DNA of 64,000 nucleotides from Prototheca cutis (taxonomy: Eukaryota; Chlorophyta; Trebouxiophyceae; Chlorellales; Chlorellaceae), in the NCBI GenBank assembly GCA_002897115.2, contig BCIH01000004.1:1055825-1119824 (forward strand), read 5' to 3'. The position numbers and the translations under genes were made by a program. Shown in pieces: positions 33,901-46,000 of this stretch (position 1 is the first letter of the stretch; each line of letters opens with the position of its first letter). The notes below the pieces were generated by a model that was given only the letters and a program-made list of their open reading frames with translations, was not told where the DNA came from and ran no database searches.

Positions 33901-35039
33901 CGCTGTCGATGTCGCCGTGATCGCGGCCTCTGCCGCATCGTTGCCAGAGCCCGGGCCCGCACCCGCGGGGCCAGTGCCTGAGGTATCAGCGCCCTCGGCC
34001 ACCGGGCCGGCACCGGCGAGCTGGCCGAGCCCTTGGTGTTGTCCTGGGGCGGTCTGGTGGCCATGCCCAACACCGGACCCCGCAATATCAGCACCTCGGG
34101 GGTCGAGCAGCATCGGGGCTGCAGAGGACGGGGCCCCGTCGTCGGGGCCAGGCCCTGTGTGGAGTGCCAGCCGCGGCGCCGCAGCGGCAGCTTGCGAAGC
34201 ATCAGCACCAGGCCGTTGACCCTGGTGCCGTGGCGTGCCGGTGCGGGTCTGCCAGTCCAGGGTTTTGAGTTTGTCAAACTTCCGCTTGACGGCCTTGGTG
34301 GTGCGGGAGAGGTGCGTGGCAATGGGAACCCAGATGGGCCGGGCCTGGCCCAGCCGCGCCACGCGGTAGTCCTCGTCTGCTACAAGCCGCAGCAACTCCA
34401 ACTCCTCCTCCGCCGTCCAACCACCGTCACGGCCGGAAGGCGCACCCACGCCCGACGGCGACAGCTGTTGCCCTCCTGTGGAGGCAAGAAAAGAAAGGGG
34501 GAGAGGATGGTCAGAACGCGGGTTGGCACAGCAGCATGCGGGTCTGTCAGCTTGATTCGTGCGTGGGGCAGGCGGTCTGCCTACCGTCATGCCCTCGAGC
34601 GTGGCAGGACTGCCGCTTCCCCCACCCGCCCCACCAAGACGCAGCCGCCTCACGACAGGCAGACCCCCACCCCGCTGCTCAGTCCGCGCCGCTGCTGCGA
34701 GGGCATCGTCTAGCAACGGAGCACCTTCCATCCACGCAAGCAAGCAAACACGCGTTCTGCACACGCCGCACCTTCGTCCTCGTCGTTGGAGTCGGCGCCG
34801 AGCTGTTCCAGCTCGCCGTCCGACTCCGTGTCGGAGTGGTTGTGCTGGCCCAAACCTGCCAGGGCCTGCAGGTGATCTGGCAGCCCGCCATCCAGGCCCT
34901 GGCCCGAGGCTCCTTGGACCGGGACCAGGCCCGACTGGATCAGAACCTGGGCTACCTGTCCAATGTTGGCGAGGGCATCCGTAACGGCTGTGCTGCTGAA
35001 CGGCCCCTGTTCGCCGCCGGTGGCGCCCAGGCCCTCCAT
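30906..35039 (-). CDS. Multi-SANT/Myb-like plus forkhead-like winged-helix protein (paralogue A)
   Basis: Probable nuclear DNA-binding protein of 1,157 aa. Exons 34772-35039, 33324-34475, 32838-33155 and 30906-32641 join with every intron in phase 1. Start is the ATG at 35039 (MEGLGATGGEQG). At least three SANT/Myb-like helical repeats are seen: GGWTAEEELELLRLVADEDY, RRFWNENDQQELLLLASDPAY and GKKWGGDEVAELLRLVEDADY. Each is followed by a basic VKRKFD/VQRKYD/VSYKYS recognition-type helix. Next comes a segment resembling a forkhead/winged helix (SYKEMAVWALMHLPG, W-x-x-x-VRSALNAFPMF, VVWRLDD). The rest is Ala/Gly/Pro/Gln/His-rich low complexity, like an activation domain. Paralogue B lies about 3.2 kb away beyond the Aurora gene. 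Targets unknown. Confidence 0.8.
32653..32670. repeat. Poly-G tract, 18 nt
   Basis: Preceded by a T run; lies in the last intron of paralogue A, directly upstream (in gene sense) of the inferred acceptor. Confidence 0.9.
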
Positions 35040-36018
35040 CGCGCAGGGGAGACTGGGCTCCGGGGGTCCCGCAGTCGTCCCCGGGGGGGTAGGGCTCCAG
35101 GAGTTTTGGCCCGGGTGAGGGCACCCTGGGAAATGTGCTCGGGGCCCCGGGCGTCTCACTCACACATCTAGCGCATGTTCGGGAGCCTGCAGCGTCCAAT
35201 GTCGTAGCGCGGGCGTCCAACTCTTTGGAATTCGAAGACAACTGACGCTCCGCAGGGCCTGAGAGAGTATTTTGGGCACCCGTCATTTGTCCCCGGGGCC
35301 GAGTCCTTGAACCACGCACGTGCGTCTGTTGTGGTGTGGTTAACCGAGCCCCCTTCCCCCAGGAAACGTTCCCCCCCAGCACTCTGGCGCGCAGTGCAGT
35401 GGGTAATTATTGCAATCAGAGTGAATTAATTTCAATTATGAGTCCATCTTCCGCGACTAGTGTGTTGTCAGCGAGAACTCATGGTTTGCCAACACAAAGG
35501 TTGAATTCAAGGGGTGCAGCTGCGTCTGTAACGACCTGAAAGTCGGTGTTATCCATTCTTACATCAATAGACATGGATTGAATGTGCCAGCCATCCCGGA
35601 CAGGACCAGGTTTGCTGGGGAACTCAGAGCAGCTCGTGTGTCACGTTTGCCAGACCTGAAAACGGACCCTCTCAAGTGTGGGAGGCGACCTGAATGATGG
35701 AGACAGTATTTGATATTACTCAATAACACGATTCTAGGTGTACACGTTGGGCCTGGGTCCTCGCAGCGCAGTCAGTGTGGACCCCCCACACCCTTGCATT
35801 GAGTGGCGTGGGCCATTCACTCCTCTTTCCCGCCCTGCCGTGCTGTGCCGCATGCGAATTCACGGGAGCTGTCAAAATCAGCCCGCGCTCGACGATCGGC
35901 CTTGTGCATGTTGTATATTGAGATTTGGTAGGTATTTGAGACTTTGGGTATGGTGGAGAGGGTCTTTGCGTAGCCTCGCTTGGGAGCAACGGTCAGGCGA
36001 GAGGAACGGGCGCTCACG
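35040..36018. other. Divergent promoter region, paralogue A and Aurora kinase
   Basis: Nearly 1 kb between two divergent start codons. No exon or repeat recognised; AT content is higher around 35400-35730. Confidence 0.6.
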
Positions 36019-37675
36019 ATGGCCGACGTTGCGTTCGATAAGGTGCGTGGTGCGCAGGTTTGGCCCATGTTTTGGACTTTTGGACCTTGAATGTGGCCTT
36101 AACGCGAGCTCCATGCCACGGTTGCAGGAAAACTGCGCCCCTGTCGGGGCGAACGCGCTGGCGGGCAAGCTGACAGGCAAACCTCTTTCGGAGCATGGGC
36201 CAACGGCCCGGCCACTGCGGCCCCTGAGCGCGAATGTCGTCCCGCAACACTCGGAGCAACCTGCGGCAAAAAAAATCGTTCAGCTGGCCAGCGCAGCTCG
36301 CCCAACAGCTGCCTCGGAGAGCCGGGCTGCCAGCCAGCCGGCCCAAACCAGTGGGTCACAGTGGCAGCTCACTGACTTTGACATTGGGAAGCCGCTGGGC
36401 CGGGGCAAGTTTGGCAACGTCTACCTGGCGCGGGAACGGAAGAACAAGTACATTGTAGCCTTGAAGGTAGGTGCCTCAAGTGGCTCCACCGGCAACGGTT
36501 CAGTTGCATCGGATGATCTCCATTTGAGCGTGGATGTGCGTGGCGCTGGGGGCACCGGCCCGCAAGTGGCTTGGCATGCCGCCCATCCCTCCGTGGTGCG
36601 CTGTCCATCCCAGCATGTTCTTGATCCCTGGTCCACAGGTGTTGTTCAAGAACCAGCTCCAGAGCTCAAATGTGGAGCACCAGCTGCGGCGAGAGATCGA
36701 GATCCAGAGCCACCTGCGGCACCCCAACATCCTGCGGCTCTACGGTTACTTCCATGACGAGGTGAGGGCGATGACTCTGCTGCACAGAGTGCTTGGTGTC
36801 GGAGCTGTGGGGAGGGAGGGGTGTGTCAAGCGGATCTGGAGTGCAAGCAGGTATGTTGGCCCACCAATCAGTGCGCGTGAGCGCATCGAGTTCGATGGGA
36901 TCTCCCCCCACACTTCCACCATCGTGACACACAGACACGCGTGTACCTTATTCTGGAGTATGCTGCTCGCGGCGAGTTGTACAAGGAGCTCCAGCGGGTG
37001 GGTAACTTCGATGAGAGCCGCACCGCGACATACATTGCCAGCCTGGCCAAGGCCCTGATTTACTGTCACTCCAAGCATGTCATCCACCGCGACATCAAGC
37101 CTGAGAACCTGCTGTTGGGTCTGCACGGCGAGCTGAAGATTGCCGACTTTGGATGGTCGGTGCACGCGCCCAACTCCCGGCGTCAGACGCTGTGTGGCAC
37201 CCTGGATTATCTGCCCCCCGAGATGGTAGAGGGCCGGGCCCATGATGCGGCGGTCGATGTGTGGAGCCTGGGTGTCCTGGCCTATGAGTTTTTGGTTGGT
37301 GCGCCGCCATTCGAAGCCGCGGGCCACTCGGACACCTACAAGCGCATCCTCCGCGTAGACCTGCGCTGGCCGCAGGCGCCAGCCGTCTCAGAAGGCGCCA
37401 AGCGCCTCATCAGCAAGGTTTGCTGGTTCTTGGAGTTGTTGTCCTGTATATGGCGGCATGGCGGCGAGAATGGTTGGTGGGGAATGCTGCTCTGTGCGCA
37501 CTCGGCCGTCTGCGGTTTGCTGTGTCCGACTTACGACACGTTCCCCCCACGCACACCCACTGATCGACAGCTGTTGGTGCGGGACCCCAAGGCACGACTG
37601 CCGCTGCGGGAAGTGCTGACCGACCCATGGATCCTGGCCAATGCCGACCAGGCCACGCTTGCACGGTCGCTGTGA
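36019..37675 (+). CDS. Aurora-type mitotic serine/threonine kinase
   Basis: Aurora kinases control spindle assembly and chromosome segregation. Exons 36019-36042, 36128-36466, 36639-36761, 36935-37417 and 37571-37675 all join in phase 0 and give 357 aa. After a ~90-residue disordered N-terminus come the glycine loop GRGKFGNV (99-106), catalytic Lys 121 in IVALK, HRD at 213-215, DFG at 233-235 with the Aurora-type FGWSVHAP, and an activation loop [16 protein letters not shown] whose Thr 247 is the likely phosphosite. The kinase domain is complete. No clear destruction box was identified by eye. The gene sits between the two SANT/winged-helix paralogues. Confidence 0.95.
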
Positions 37676-38279
37676 CACGCGAGCTGGGCCCCGGGCGTTG
37701 CATAAGAGCCAGGAAGCTGAGCAGCAGAGACAAGGGCAGGTGTTCCTGGCTGCAACAGGAAACTCCTGGGCACTTGATGCTGCCAACCGTTACTCTCAAG
37801 GACTGAGGACGGCACAGGCGCCGAGCATGCCGCACTAGGTTTTGATGCCCTGAAGCATGACTACACCAACCTCTTCCACTCGTGGCCCCTTTTTTTGGAA
37901 ACCACCGGTGGTCTCGTGTGGAAACACACTGTTTCCCTGCTCTGGAACAGCCAGCGTGTGCGACAGGACGACGCGTGGTGCATACCACTACCGCCGCCGC
38001 CACGTCTGTATGCACACCCCACCCGCGCAAGCAAACAACACCCCTTGGCTGGCATTCCGATGCCCTGCGGCCTGGCAATCGCACGTCACACGTGGGCTAC
38101 GGAGCCCGTGGGCATGCAACCATTCATTCAATGTAAAAGGCAGTCAAATGGTGAAGCGGCCAAAAGGCAGAGAGGGATCATGGTCCTGGGAATACTACCA
38201 CGATGTGGCGGCCCGAAACAACGGCCCCACGGTGGGCTGCTCGTCAACGTCACAGTCAATGCCCAGGAGTCAGTCAGCG
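37676..38279. other. Convergent 3' region between Aurora kinase and paralogue B
   Basis: About 0.6 kb of 3' UTR sequence with a TGTAA motif near 38135. No gene supported. Confidence 0.6.
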
Positions 38280-41200
38280 TCAGGTGCCCAGGTCATGCGT
38301 TCCTGTGCGCTTTTGCAGCGCCAGGGGTTCGGTCACAAACGTGGCCGGGGCGTGGAGGTACATGGTCTCAGGCTGGTGCCCCGTGGTCGGGCCAGAGGCA
38401 TCCAGCGACTGGACAGAAGGCTTGATCGCCAGGTCATGCTCAGCGGCCGTGGCTACCTGGGCCATGCCGGCGGCCTCCAGCATCTGTGCCATCAGCGTCG
38501 CGCCGCTTGTCACTGCCGGCTGGGGCGGCGACTGGCCCAGCGCATCGGGCTGCGCCGGCTGCTCTGCTGTTGATTGCACGATGCCGTCGGGACGAAGCGC
38601 CGCGTCGGTGAATGCACCTCCAAAGCCGTGCATGCCGCGGTCAGAGCCCGCCTGCGGCGGGGCCGAGTTTTGAGTGTGGAGCGCACTTGTCGCCAGCGGT
38701 GGTCCGTCAGCCATTTCCAGTGCTGACGTGCCGGCAGCAGGAGCACTTCCATGGGGAGGCTCCGGACCTGGAGGGTGGTCACTGGGGCCAGGCTGGGCTC
38801 CGGCTTCTTCGGGCAGCGCAAGCCCGGCTGACACGTCCGCGGGCGCACCCCCAGATGTGGACTGCTCTTCTGGTTGTGCAGGCACGACGGCAGGAGTGCC
38901 GTTGGCAGTGCCGTCGCCCTGTGGCCCCACTGGCGTTGCCGTGGCCACCAGCGTCCCGGCGAGCGCCGGGTCTGCGGCCGCCGCAGCTGCCGCCGCAGCC
39001 GCAGCCGCCGCCGCAGCCCCCATGCCGTCTCCCATGAACTGGGGGAAGGGAGGGAGGTTGACGCGCTGGCGCTGGCGGTCGGCATTGGCCTCTCTCAAGG
39101 CCATGGGGTCCAGGCGCCACACCGTCTCGTGTTTGGATTTCTGGCCCGTGTTGATGAAGATGTGGTCTGCGCTGAGGACCTTGCGCACCTGGATCTTCCA
39201 CCGAGGCACGCGTTTTGTCCCCGGCATTATCCGCGTGTCCAGCTGCCCCACAAACGGAGGGTAGGTCTCCACGGCGTCAAACACCTGCAGCGCCGTGCCC
39301 TCCAGCCCAGGCATCTGACTCAGCGCGTACACAATCATCCACCGGTAGGGAACCTGCTTCTTATGGTGCAGCCGCTTGACTGCAAGTTTGTGTGTGCGGG
39401 TCGGGGTGTGAGGTAGTTCGTGGATCATGCACACACGTGAAACCGCTGCACACTCAACTCTGACCACTGAGGTTGACATCACTCCAAACTGGGGTCCCCC
39501 CTCAAAAACACACTTTTTTCTCCTGCGGGCGTCCCGACGATGGCCACTTCCTCGGCGTAGCGGTGCTTGCGCTTGACCGTCTGGACGCTGGTGCCAAACG
39601 TGGCGGCCAGGTGCTCCCAGTCCACCGCGTCGCCCTCCTGGCCACCCTGTGCAGCCACCAGCCGCCGCAGCTCGTCCGTTTCTTCTTCACTCCACGTTTT
39701 GCGCTCGGCACGCGGCTTGCGCCCACGCCCGCCGCCCGGCGGCGGGCCCTTGCTCAGCATCCAGTACTTTTTCCTCAGCGCGTTTTGAGAGCGCTGGAAG
39801 CGCTTTTCTAACAGGTGCCAGTCGAGGTCTGGGGAGCCAAACGTCGCTGCACGGTAGTCGGCGTCCCCCACCAGCTTGAGCAGCTCCTGTTCATCAACCT
39901 CATCCCACCAGTTTTTGTACACAAGGTGCGGGTCCGTCGGCGGCACGCCGTCGCCTGCCTGGGAGACGGGGCCAGCGCCGGGGATGGTGCCCGGACTGGC
40001 GGCCGTACCACCCGCACCGCCGGGGCCCGGCGGCACGCCAGGCGGGGGCGCCGTGCCCGGGGGAGCAAGGCCGTGCAAGCCGTAAGCAGCGGCCGCCGCC
40101 GCCGCCGCGGCGTGACCCGCGCCTGGTGCACCACCAGGCGCCAGCATGCCAAAAGGCAGCGCACCCGCCTGCAGCTGCTGAAGCAGCTCGGGGGCCAGGT
40201 GCGGCAGGGACAGAAAATCAGGGGGCATGGCCAGCATGGTGCCACCCGCCTGCATCAGACTGGCCAGGTCAAAGCCCATGGCCTGCTGCAGATCCCCCGC
40301 GTCCAGACCGGGGTAGCCCGTGCCCGCCTCCCCCGCACCATGCGTCGCACCCCCGGCGCCCGCGCCGCCGGTCGCGCCGCTGCCCATGAGCGCAAACCCG
40401 CCCTGCGCCGCCGCAGTGAGCAAGTCGGTGCCGAGGACCAAGGGCACGCCACCGCCCGCCCCAGCGCCACCCCCGGGGCCCGGCCCAATGCCCATCAGGG
40501 ACTCGGCGCTGCCACCGGCGCCCAGGCCAGCACCCACGCCGGGCAGCAGCGCCAATGCCGCGCCGGGCGCGCCCAGCGACCCGGCGGCCGACGAACCGGC
40601 CGGGCCCGGGGCGCCCAGCCCGCCCAGACTCGGGAGCAAAGCGCCCGGAGCGCCAAATAGCCCCGAAGCCAGGCCCAGAGACCCGGGACCCAGCCCGGCA
40701 GACGCCAGCTCCTCGGCGGTGGGGGCCCCAGGCACGGCGCCCACGCCATCGGGACCTGCACCCGACAGGTGCATGGCAAATGCCTGCTGCAGCTGCGCGG
40801 CAGCTGCCGCGTCGCTCACCGCATCCAGAGGGCCGGGACCCGCCTGGTGCAGGCCGGCGTCGGCGGGGGTATACGTGGGCACGCCTGCCCCGACGTCCGC
40901 GCCGCCCGGAGCCGCCAGTTCCTGCAGCCGTGGTCGCTTGCTTGGCTCTGTCGGGTCGTCACGGCCCTCACCTGTGTTTTGGGGGAAAGGGAGGAAATGT
41001 GCACGAGTCATTCACCGGTTCCCCCACTTCAACCCTGTAACATTGGCCATTTGCTCGGGTGGAGTGATCGGGACAGTGGAATGCCCTGTTTCCACCCCAG
41101 TGAGTGCACAAGACCCGCTTCCAGTAGTGGAGGGTTGGCTGGAGGACACCCAACCACTGGCAGCACAGCCCCATCCATCCACACAGGAATGGCATGTGCA

Positions 41201-41454
41201 TGGAGCATCAGAACACGCCTCATGACACAACAACACACACCCAGTGTCGATTGAGCACTACTCTTACCACCGGTCTGGGCCTGGGGAGCATGGTGGTGGG
41301 CTCCATCAAGCTCGTTTCCATCCGGAGCTCGGGTCGACGTGGAGATCAAAGTGGCCAAGTTGTGCAGGGTGCCCAGGGCCTGCATCATGGAGGGGTTGTA
41401 GGCCCCGGTCCCTCGAGGATGATCTTCCGCTCCATGCTCAAATTCCTCGGCCAT
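38280..41454 (-). CDS. Multi-SANT/Myb-like plus forkhead-like winged-helix protein (paralogue B)
   Basis: Same design as paralogue A; 914 aa. Exons 41268-41454, 39514-40971 and 38280-39379, again with phase-1 introns. The start is the ATG at 41454 (MAEEFEHGAEDHPRG). After a long Gly/Ala/Pro-rich stretch come two SANT/Myb-like repeats, KNWWDEVDEQELLKLVGDADY and RKTWSEEETDELRRLVAAQG, each with a following basic helix (LRKKYWML, VKRKHRYA). The last exon carries the forkhead-like segment: VPYRWMIVYALSQMPG, VPRWKIQVRKVLSADHIFI, then ETVWRLDP. An Ala/Pro-rich tail ends at 38280. The donor at 39514 is inferred from phase. Shared order and intron phase with A argue for local duplication. Confidence 0.8.
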
Positions 41455-41844
41455 GAGCTGGAGGGATGCGCTGGGCCTGCCCGGCCGGGGGCTTGCAACG
41501 CCCCGAAGAGCCTGTGTTTGGGCCCAAGAGTCAGGCTTAAAAGCCTGCTACCCGTGGAGGGCAGCTGCTCCGACGTAGGGCGACAGCTTGAATTCGCAGC
41601 GACAAACATCCGCTATTCCTGATAGAACGAGCGGCCTTTCCACTACGGCCATCCCTTTAGGAAAGAAGGGGTTGGAGGAAAGCCATGGCCCCAGGGTCAA
41701 ATTGTTTCCCGCCCTGGACCCTGGCCAACTCTCCCCCAGGACGGCCAAGGCGCGGCGTGCAGCATTTGGCGCCCCGGGCGGCGAGTGCACTTCTAGCTCC
41801 TGTCGCCAAGGACACGCCCTCTTTGGTAGCAAGACTGATTCATC
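41455..41844. promoter_or_regulatory. Divergent promoter region, paralogue B and eL36
   Basis: A 390-bp spacer between two divergent start codons. No motif is assigned with confidence. Confidence 0.5.
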
Positions 41845-42567
41845 ATGGCGAGCTCCGGGATCGCCGTTGGCCTGAACAAGGGCCATGTGGTGACGAAGCG
41901 GGAGAAGGTGGTCCGCCCTGCGGCCTCCAAGGGGGTGAGTCTTGGTGCCCCGCGGATGGGCAGTGAGCACTCTGACCTATCAAGCTTGGTTTGCGACCTT
42001 TATGGGACTGGATGGTGCTGTGAGGTTGGGCCGGAGGGCCACACATTCCAGCCGAGCTGACCGGGGAGGCGCTCGCGACGGATCCCTGAGGGGACGTCGG
42101 GAGGACACCGGCTCGCGGGCTAGGACGCAGGCAGCCGTCGCTGAGGACTGTAGTGACGTTTATCAGTACAGTAGGCAGCGTTGGAAGGAGCCATGTGGCT
42201 CTACCCGGCTCGGGCAGCCTGACGTGGATGCGTCGCTCTAGTGGGCCCCCAGGCTGGATGGGGTCCTAAAGAACCCACCAGCACCACCCCCACCCACCCC
42301 CTCCTTCCCGGGATTTTTTCATGCGCTCATCTGCGCGGCTTCCACACTCTCTACCTGCAGCGTCTGACCAAGCGGACCAAGTTCATCCGTGAGATCATCA
42401 AGGAGGTGGCCGGCCAGGCCCCCTACGAGCGCCGCGTGATGGAGCTGCTCAAGGTCGGCAAGGACAAGCGCGCCCTGAAGCTGTGCAAGCGGAAGCTGGG
42501 CACGCACATCCGCGCCAAGCGGAAGAGGGAGGAGATGGCCAACCTCCTGCGCAAGGCCAAGAAGTGA
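41845..42567 (+). CDS. RPL36: 60S ribosomal protein eL36
   Basis: Structural protein of the large cytosolic ribosomal subunit. Exons 41845-41934 and 42361-42567 join in phase 0 to give 98 aa. Exon 1 encodes [20 protein letters not shown]; exon 2 encodes [37 protein letters not shown] and the basic C-terminus ending LLRKAKK. The 426-bp intron is long for so small a gene; I looked for a box C/D snoRNA in it and found none convincing. A TGTAA motif occurs about 130 nt after the stop. Confidence 0.97.
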
Positions 42568-43069
42568 GCAGGGACCGCCGTCGGCGGGGGCATGGCGTGG
42601 CCGCCGGAGCTGTCTAGGCTGGGCGAGGGCGGATATCATCCCCCTGCTAGCCTGATTCCAGAGCGGCCCATCATCCTTTGTCCATTTCGAATCCTGTAAT
42701 TTCAAAAGCTATTGCCACAGAGCTGGGCAGCCGACCCGTGTATTGGCGGGAGAGGACGCGGGTGCTGTCAATGGCATGGACCAGGGTTTCTGGCCGTTCT
42801 GACTCTGACGTGAACGGTCACCAGAGGGACAAGAGTAGTCTGCCCGGGGCTTTTGCTCCAATGCTTTAGCCTGCCTTGCTGCATGTGTCCTCTGGCAGAA
42901 TTGGCCGGGGAGCATTACAGGAAAGTGGGATGGGGACTACAAGCACGGTGGCACAACCTGATGGTGCGGCCTGCGTCTTCACTGAGCAGCCCAATGGAGC
43001 AGTTTGCATGCCCGCAGACAGGGTCTCAGGCGTGTGCCGTCCTGCGCAGGTGCGCCAACGGCGGACGCC
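42568..43069. other. Convergent 3' region between eL36 and the TRAF-like gene
   Basis: About 0.5 kb; apart from the TGTAA motif nothing recognisable. Confidence 0.55.
42694..42698 (+). promoter_or_regulatory. TGTAA polyadenylation-type signal after eL36
   Basis: TGTAA at about 130 nt after the eL36 stop; this pentamer is the usual polyadenylation signal of chlorophyte green algae. Confidence 0.5.
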
Positions 43070-46000
43070 TCACTCCAGCAGATCGTTGATCAGCCCCATG
43101 TGCGCAAAGTCGTCCAGGCCTGGCGACTCCAGGGCGCTGTCACCCTGTGTTCATGGGGTTGTAGAGAGCGGGCCATGGGATGAATGACGTGTCTGGGCAG
43201 GATTGCAAGAAGTCGTGACACGTTTGTCACGGGCCCTCCTCCAATCCCCCACATAACGCGAGCAGAGGCAAGCACAAAGACCAGAAACAAGCTGCCCCAG
43301 TTTTGCTGCGTTGCCGACGACCACACGCAATCATTTTCAAGTCGGATTTTCTCTCTCCCCCTCCCCCCAGTCACCCCCACACAAATACCACATGACACAG
43401 ACAAACCCCGCATCCAGACCCCAGCGTACCTTGCCAGGAGCAGGCATCGTGGCCTGGGTGGCCGGGCCGGCTGTCAACCCCCCCGGGAAAGCGCGCGGGC
43501 TGCCCACCAGCGACCCCGGTCCCGTGTGTGGCGGACCAAACAGGTGGGTAGCTGCCGAGCCAGGCCCGGTCGCGCCCACCACAGCGCCGCTGGCGCGGGA
43601 GAGCAGGGAGCCCGCGGCTGCAGTGGCGGGTGAGGGTACGGGCGCAGCGCCACCCAGCGACAAAGACCGCACCCCCAACTGGCCCGAGGCGGAGCGGAAG
43701 CCGCTCTGCGGCTGCATCCCGCCGCCATTGCTCGATGCCTGCACAAACGGCAGCGGCGCCACGGCGGGTGCCGGCAGCATGGCGGCGCCCACCGCGGGAG
43801 GAGGCGGCTGCACCGCAGCCTTGCCCGCCCCATGCGACATCTGTGCTGCAGCTGCCGGCGGGGGGAGCACGGCAAACGCCGACTTCCCGGCGCTCGCTGC
43901 GCCGCTGCGCCGCCCTCCGGCCTGACCCCGCTGCGGCGGGGCGGCGGCCTGTGCTTGCGGGCCTGCACTCGCCGATCCCCCGCCACTGTTGCCCCCACGA
44001 CGGGAAGGCGTGCCTGATCCCGCACTGCCCTGTCGACGGGGCACCAGGCCCACCCGAGACGGCGACGACGACGGCGACGGCGCGGTCTGCACTGCAGAAC
44101 CGCCACCAGCCTGCCCCGAACCGACGCCTTCATACGAGGCCAAGAGACTCTCCAGCTCGGACACACGGCTCCGGAGCAGGCGGATCTCGTCGTCCCGAGC
44201 TGTCAGCATGCCACGCAGCGCCTCTAGCTTGGAAGCTCCGGATGGCGACGGTCCTGAAGAAGCAGGACGGTGCGTGGCTGTCGCGCCACTGCCACCTGCG
44301 CTGTCTTCGCCATCTTCAACGGCAGAGCTGTCGCTCGTAGCAGAGCTCCCCGTCGAGTACATGGTCGTCGGCGTCGCACGGTCTGCACCGTCCACGGCCA
44401 GCGCATGGCCAACAACGCAGGCCCCGTCGACCTGTGGGGCATTCGCACTCGCGCCGGCGCTGCTGCCGGCATCACTGCTGGCGCTGATGTCCGCTGCCGG
44501 GGTGCCAGCTACTAGGCCGCCCAGGCTGCTGCCGCTGCGGCTGTGCAGCGGAGGCCGAAGCTCCGCGACTATCGCCGCCTCCGCGGGCGGCTGTGCAGCG
44601 GGGCTTGGCGCACTTGGCTCCTCGCGCACATCTACACCAGCGGCGGCAGCAACATCACTCGCATCTCCCATCTGCCCCGGGTCGGCGCTGCGGTCCGGGG
44701 GCGCCTCCACAGCACAGACTGGCGCTGGCTCAGCAACTGCTGTGGTGCGCGCAGCCCTCGCCACGGCCTTGGCCTTTGCCTTCGCAGCCGCCTTGGCCTC
44801 CGTGGCAGCGCGCGCACGCTCTTCTTCCTTGCGGCGGCGCTGCTCCTCGGCCTCGCGGGCACGGAGCTCCGCTTCGGCACGGCGGCTGGCTTCGGCCTCG
44901 GCACGGGCGGCTTCCTCCGCCACGCGGCGCGCGCGCTCCTCCTCCTTGCGCTTGCGCTGCTTCTCCTTCTTGCGCGACCGGCGTTCGCGCTCTGCCTCCT
45001 GGCGTGCTGCCGCGCGCTCCTGCTCCTCCCGGCTCGACGCCTCCTCCTCGCGGATCAGCTCCTCCTGACGCTTGAGCGTCTCTGCCTCAATCCACGCCGC
45101 CTGGTGTGTTTTGGGGGGATTGCGCATGTCATTGTCGGTTCGTGACGGCCATTGCACGCACGCACGCACGCACGCGCACACACACACGCGCGCGCACGCA
45201 CGCACGCGCGCACACACACACACACACAGACAGGTCCATAATCGACAACAAAGTCCATGAGCACATACCTCCAGATGCAGGCGGGCAATCTCGCTGGCGG
45301 CAAACACCTCCATGATGCGGCGGCCCAGCTCCGCCAGACGGCCCTCGTCCCGCTCCAGCGCATCCCGGCCTGATTCGTCCCCGGCATCGGCTGGGGCACG
45401 CGCCCCGTCGGGGCCGGCGCCCCCGCCGGTCCCCCGGTCCGCGCCGGGCAGCGCCTCGGTTACCAGACTCTCCAGAGCCGCGACGACGTCACCGGCGATG
45501 AAGAAGACATCACGCGCAGCATCGACCAGGACACTGCCCCCCGGACGGGAAGCTGCTGCTGCTGCTGTGGTCGTGGTGGAGCCTGCTTCGACGACCTCGG
45601 CACCGCTACCTCCAGCACTCCCACTCGCGCCCCCGCCACACTCCGCAGCGAGGTGCTCCCTGCCTGCGGCCTCCATGGCCTTGCACCCAGCCACCAGACC
45701 ATCCATGAGCAGTGTGGAGGTGACCTCCTTTTCGTTGAAGAAACGCTTGACCGCAGCCTTGAGCAGCGTGGGCGCCGACTCGCGGCTCAGCCGCCGACGC
45801 TCGGCCTCGCCTAGCGACGCCCAAAACCCACGAAACCCGGCCATCGGATCTGGGGAATGCGCGTGGTGAGCCCCGTGATCATGGTGCCCGCCATGCACGT
45901 GATGGTCGCAGTGGGCGTGGTCGCAGTGGGCATGGGCATGCCAACCAGCGCTCGCCCCAAGGCCCAGCAGCTGCGCGACCCAGGTGCGGCGCTCCTCTAC

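Noticed and set aside
41935..42360. Possible snoRNA in the eL36 intron
   Set aside because: Ribosomal-protein introns often host snoRNAs, but no C box with matching D box and terminal stem was found.
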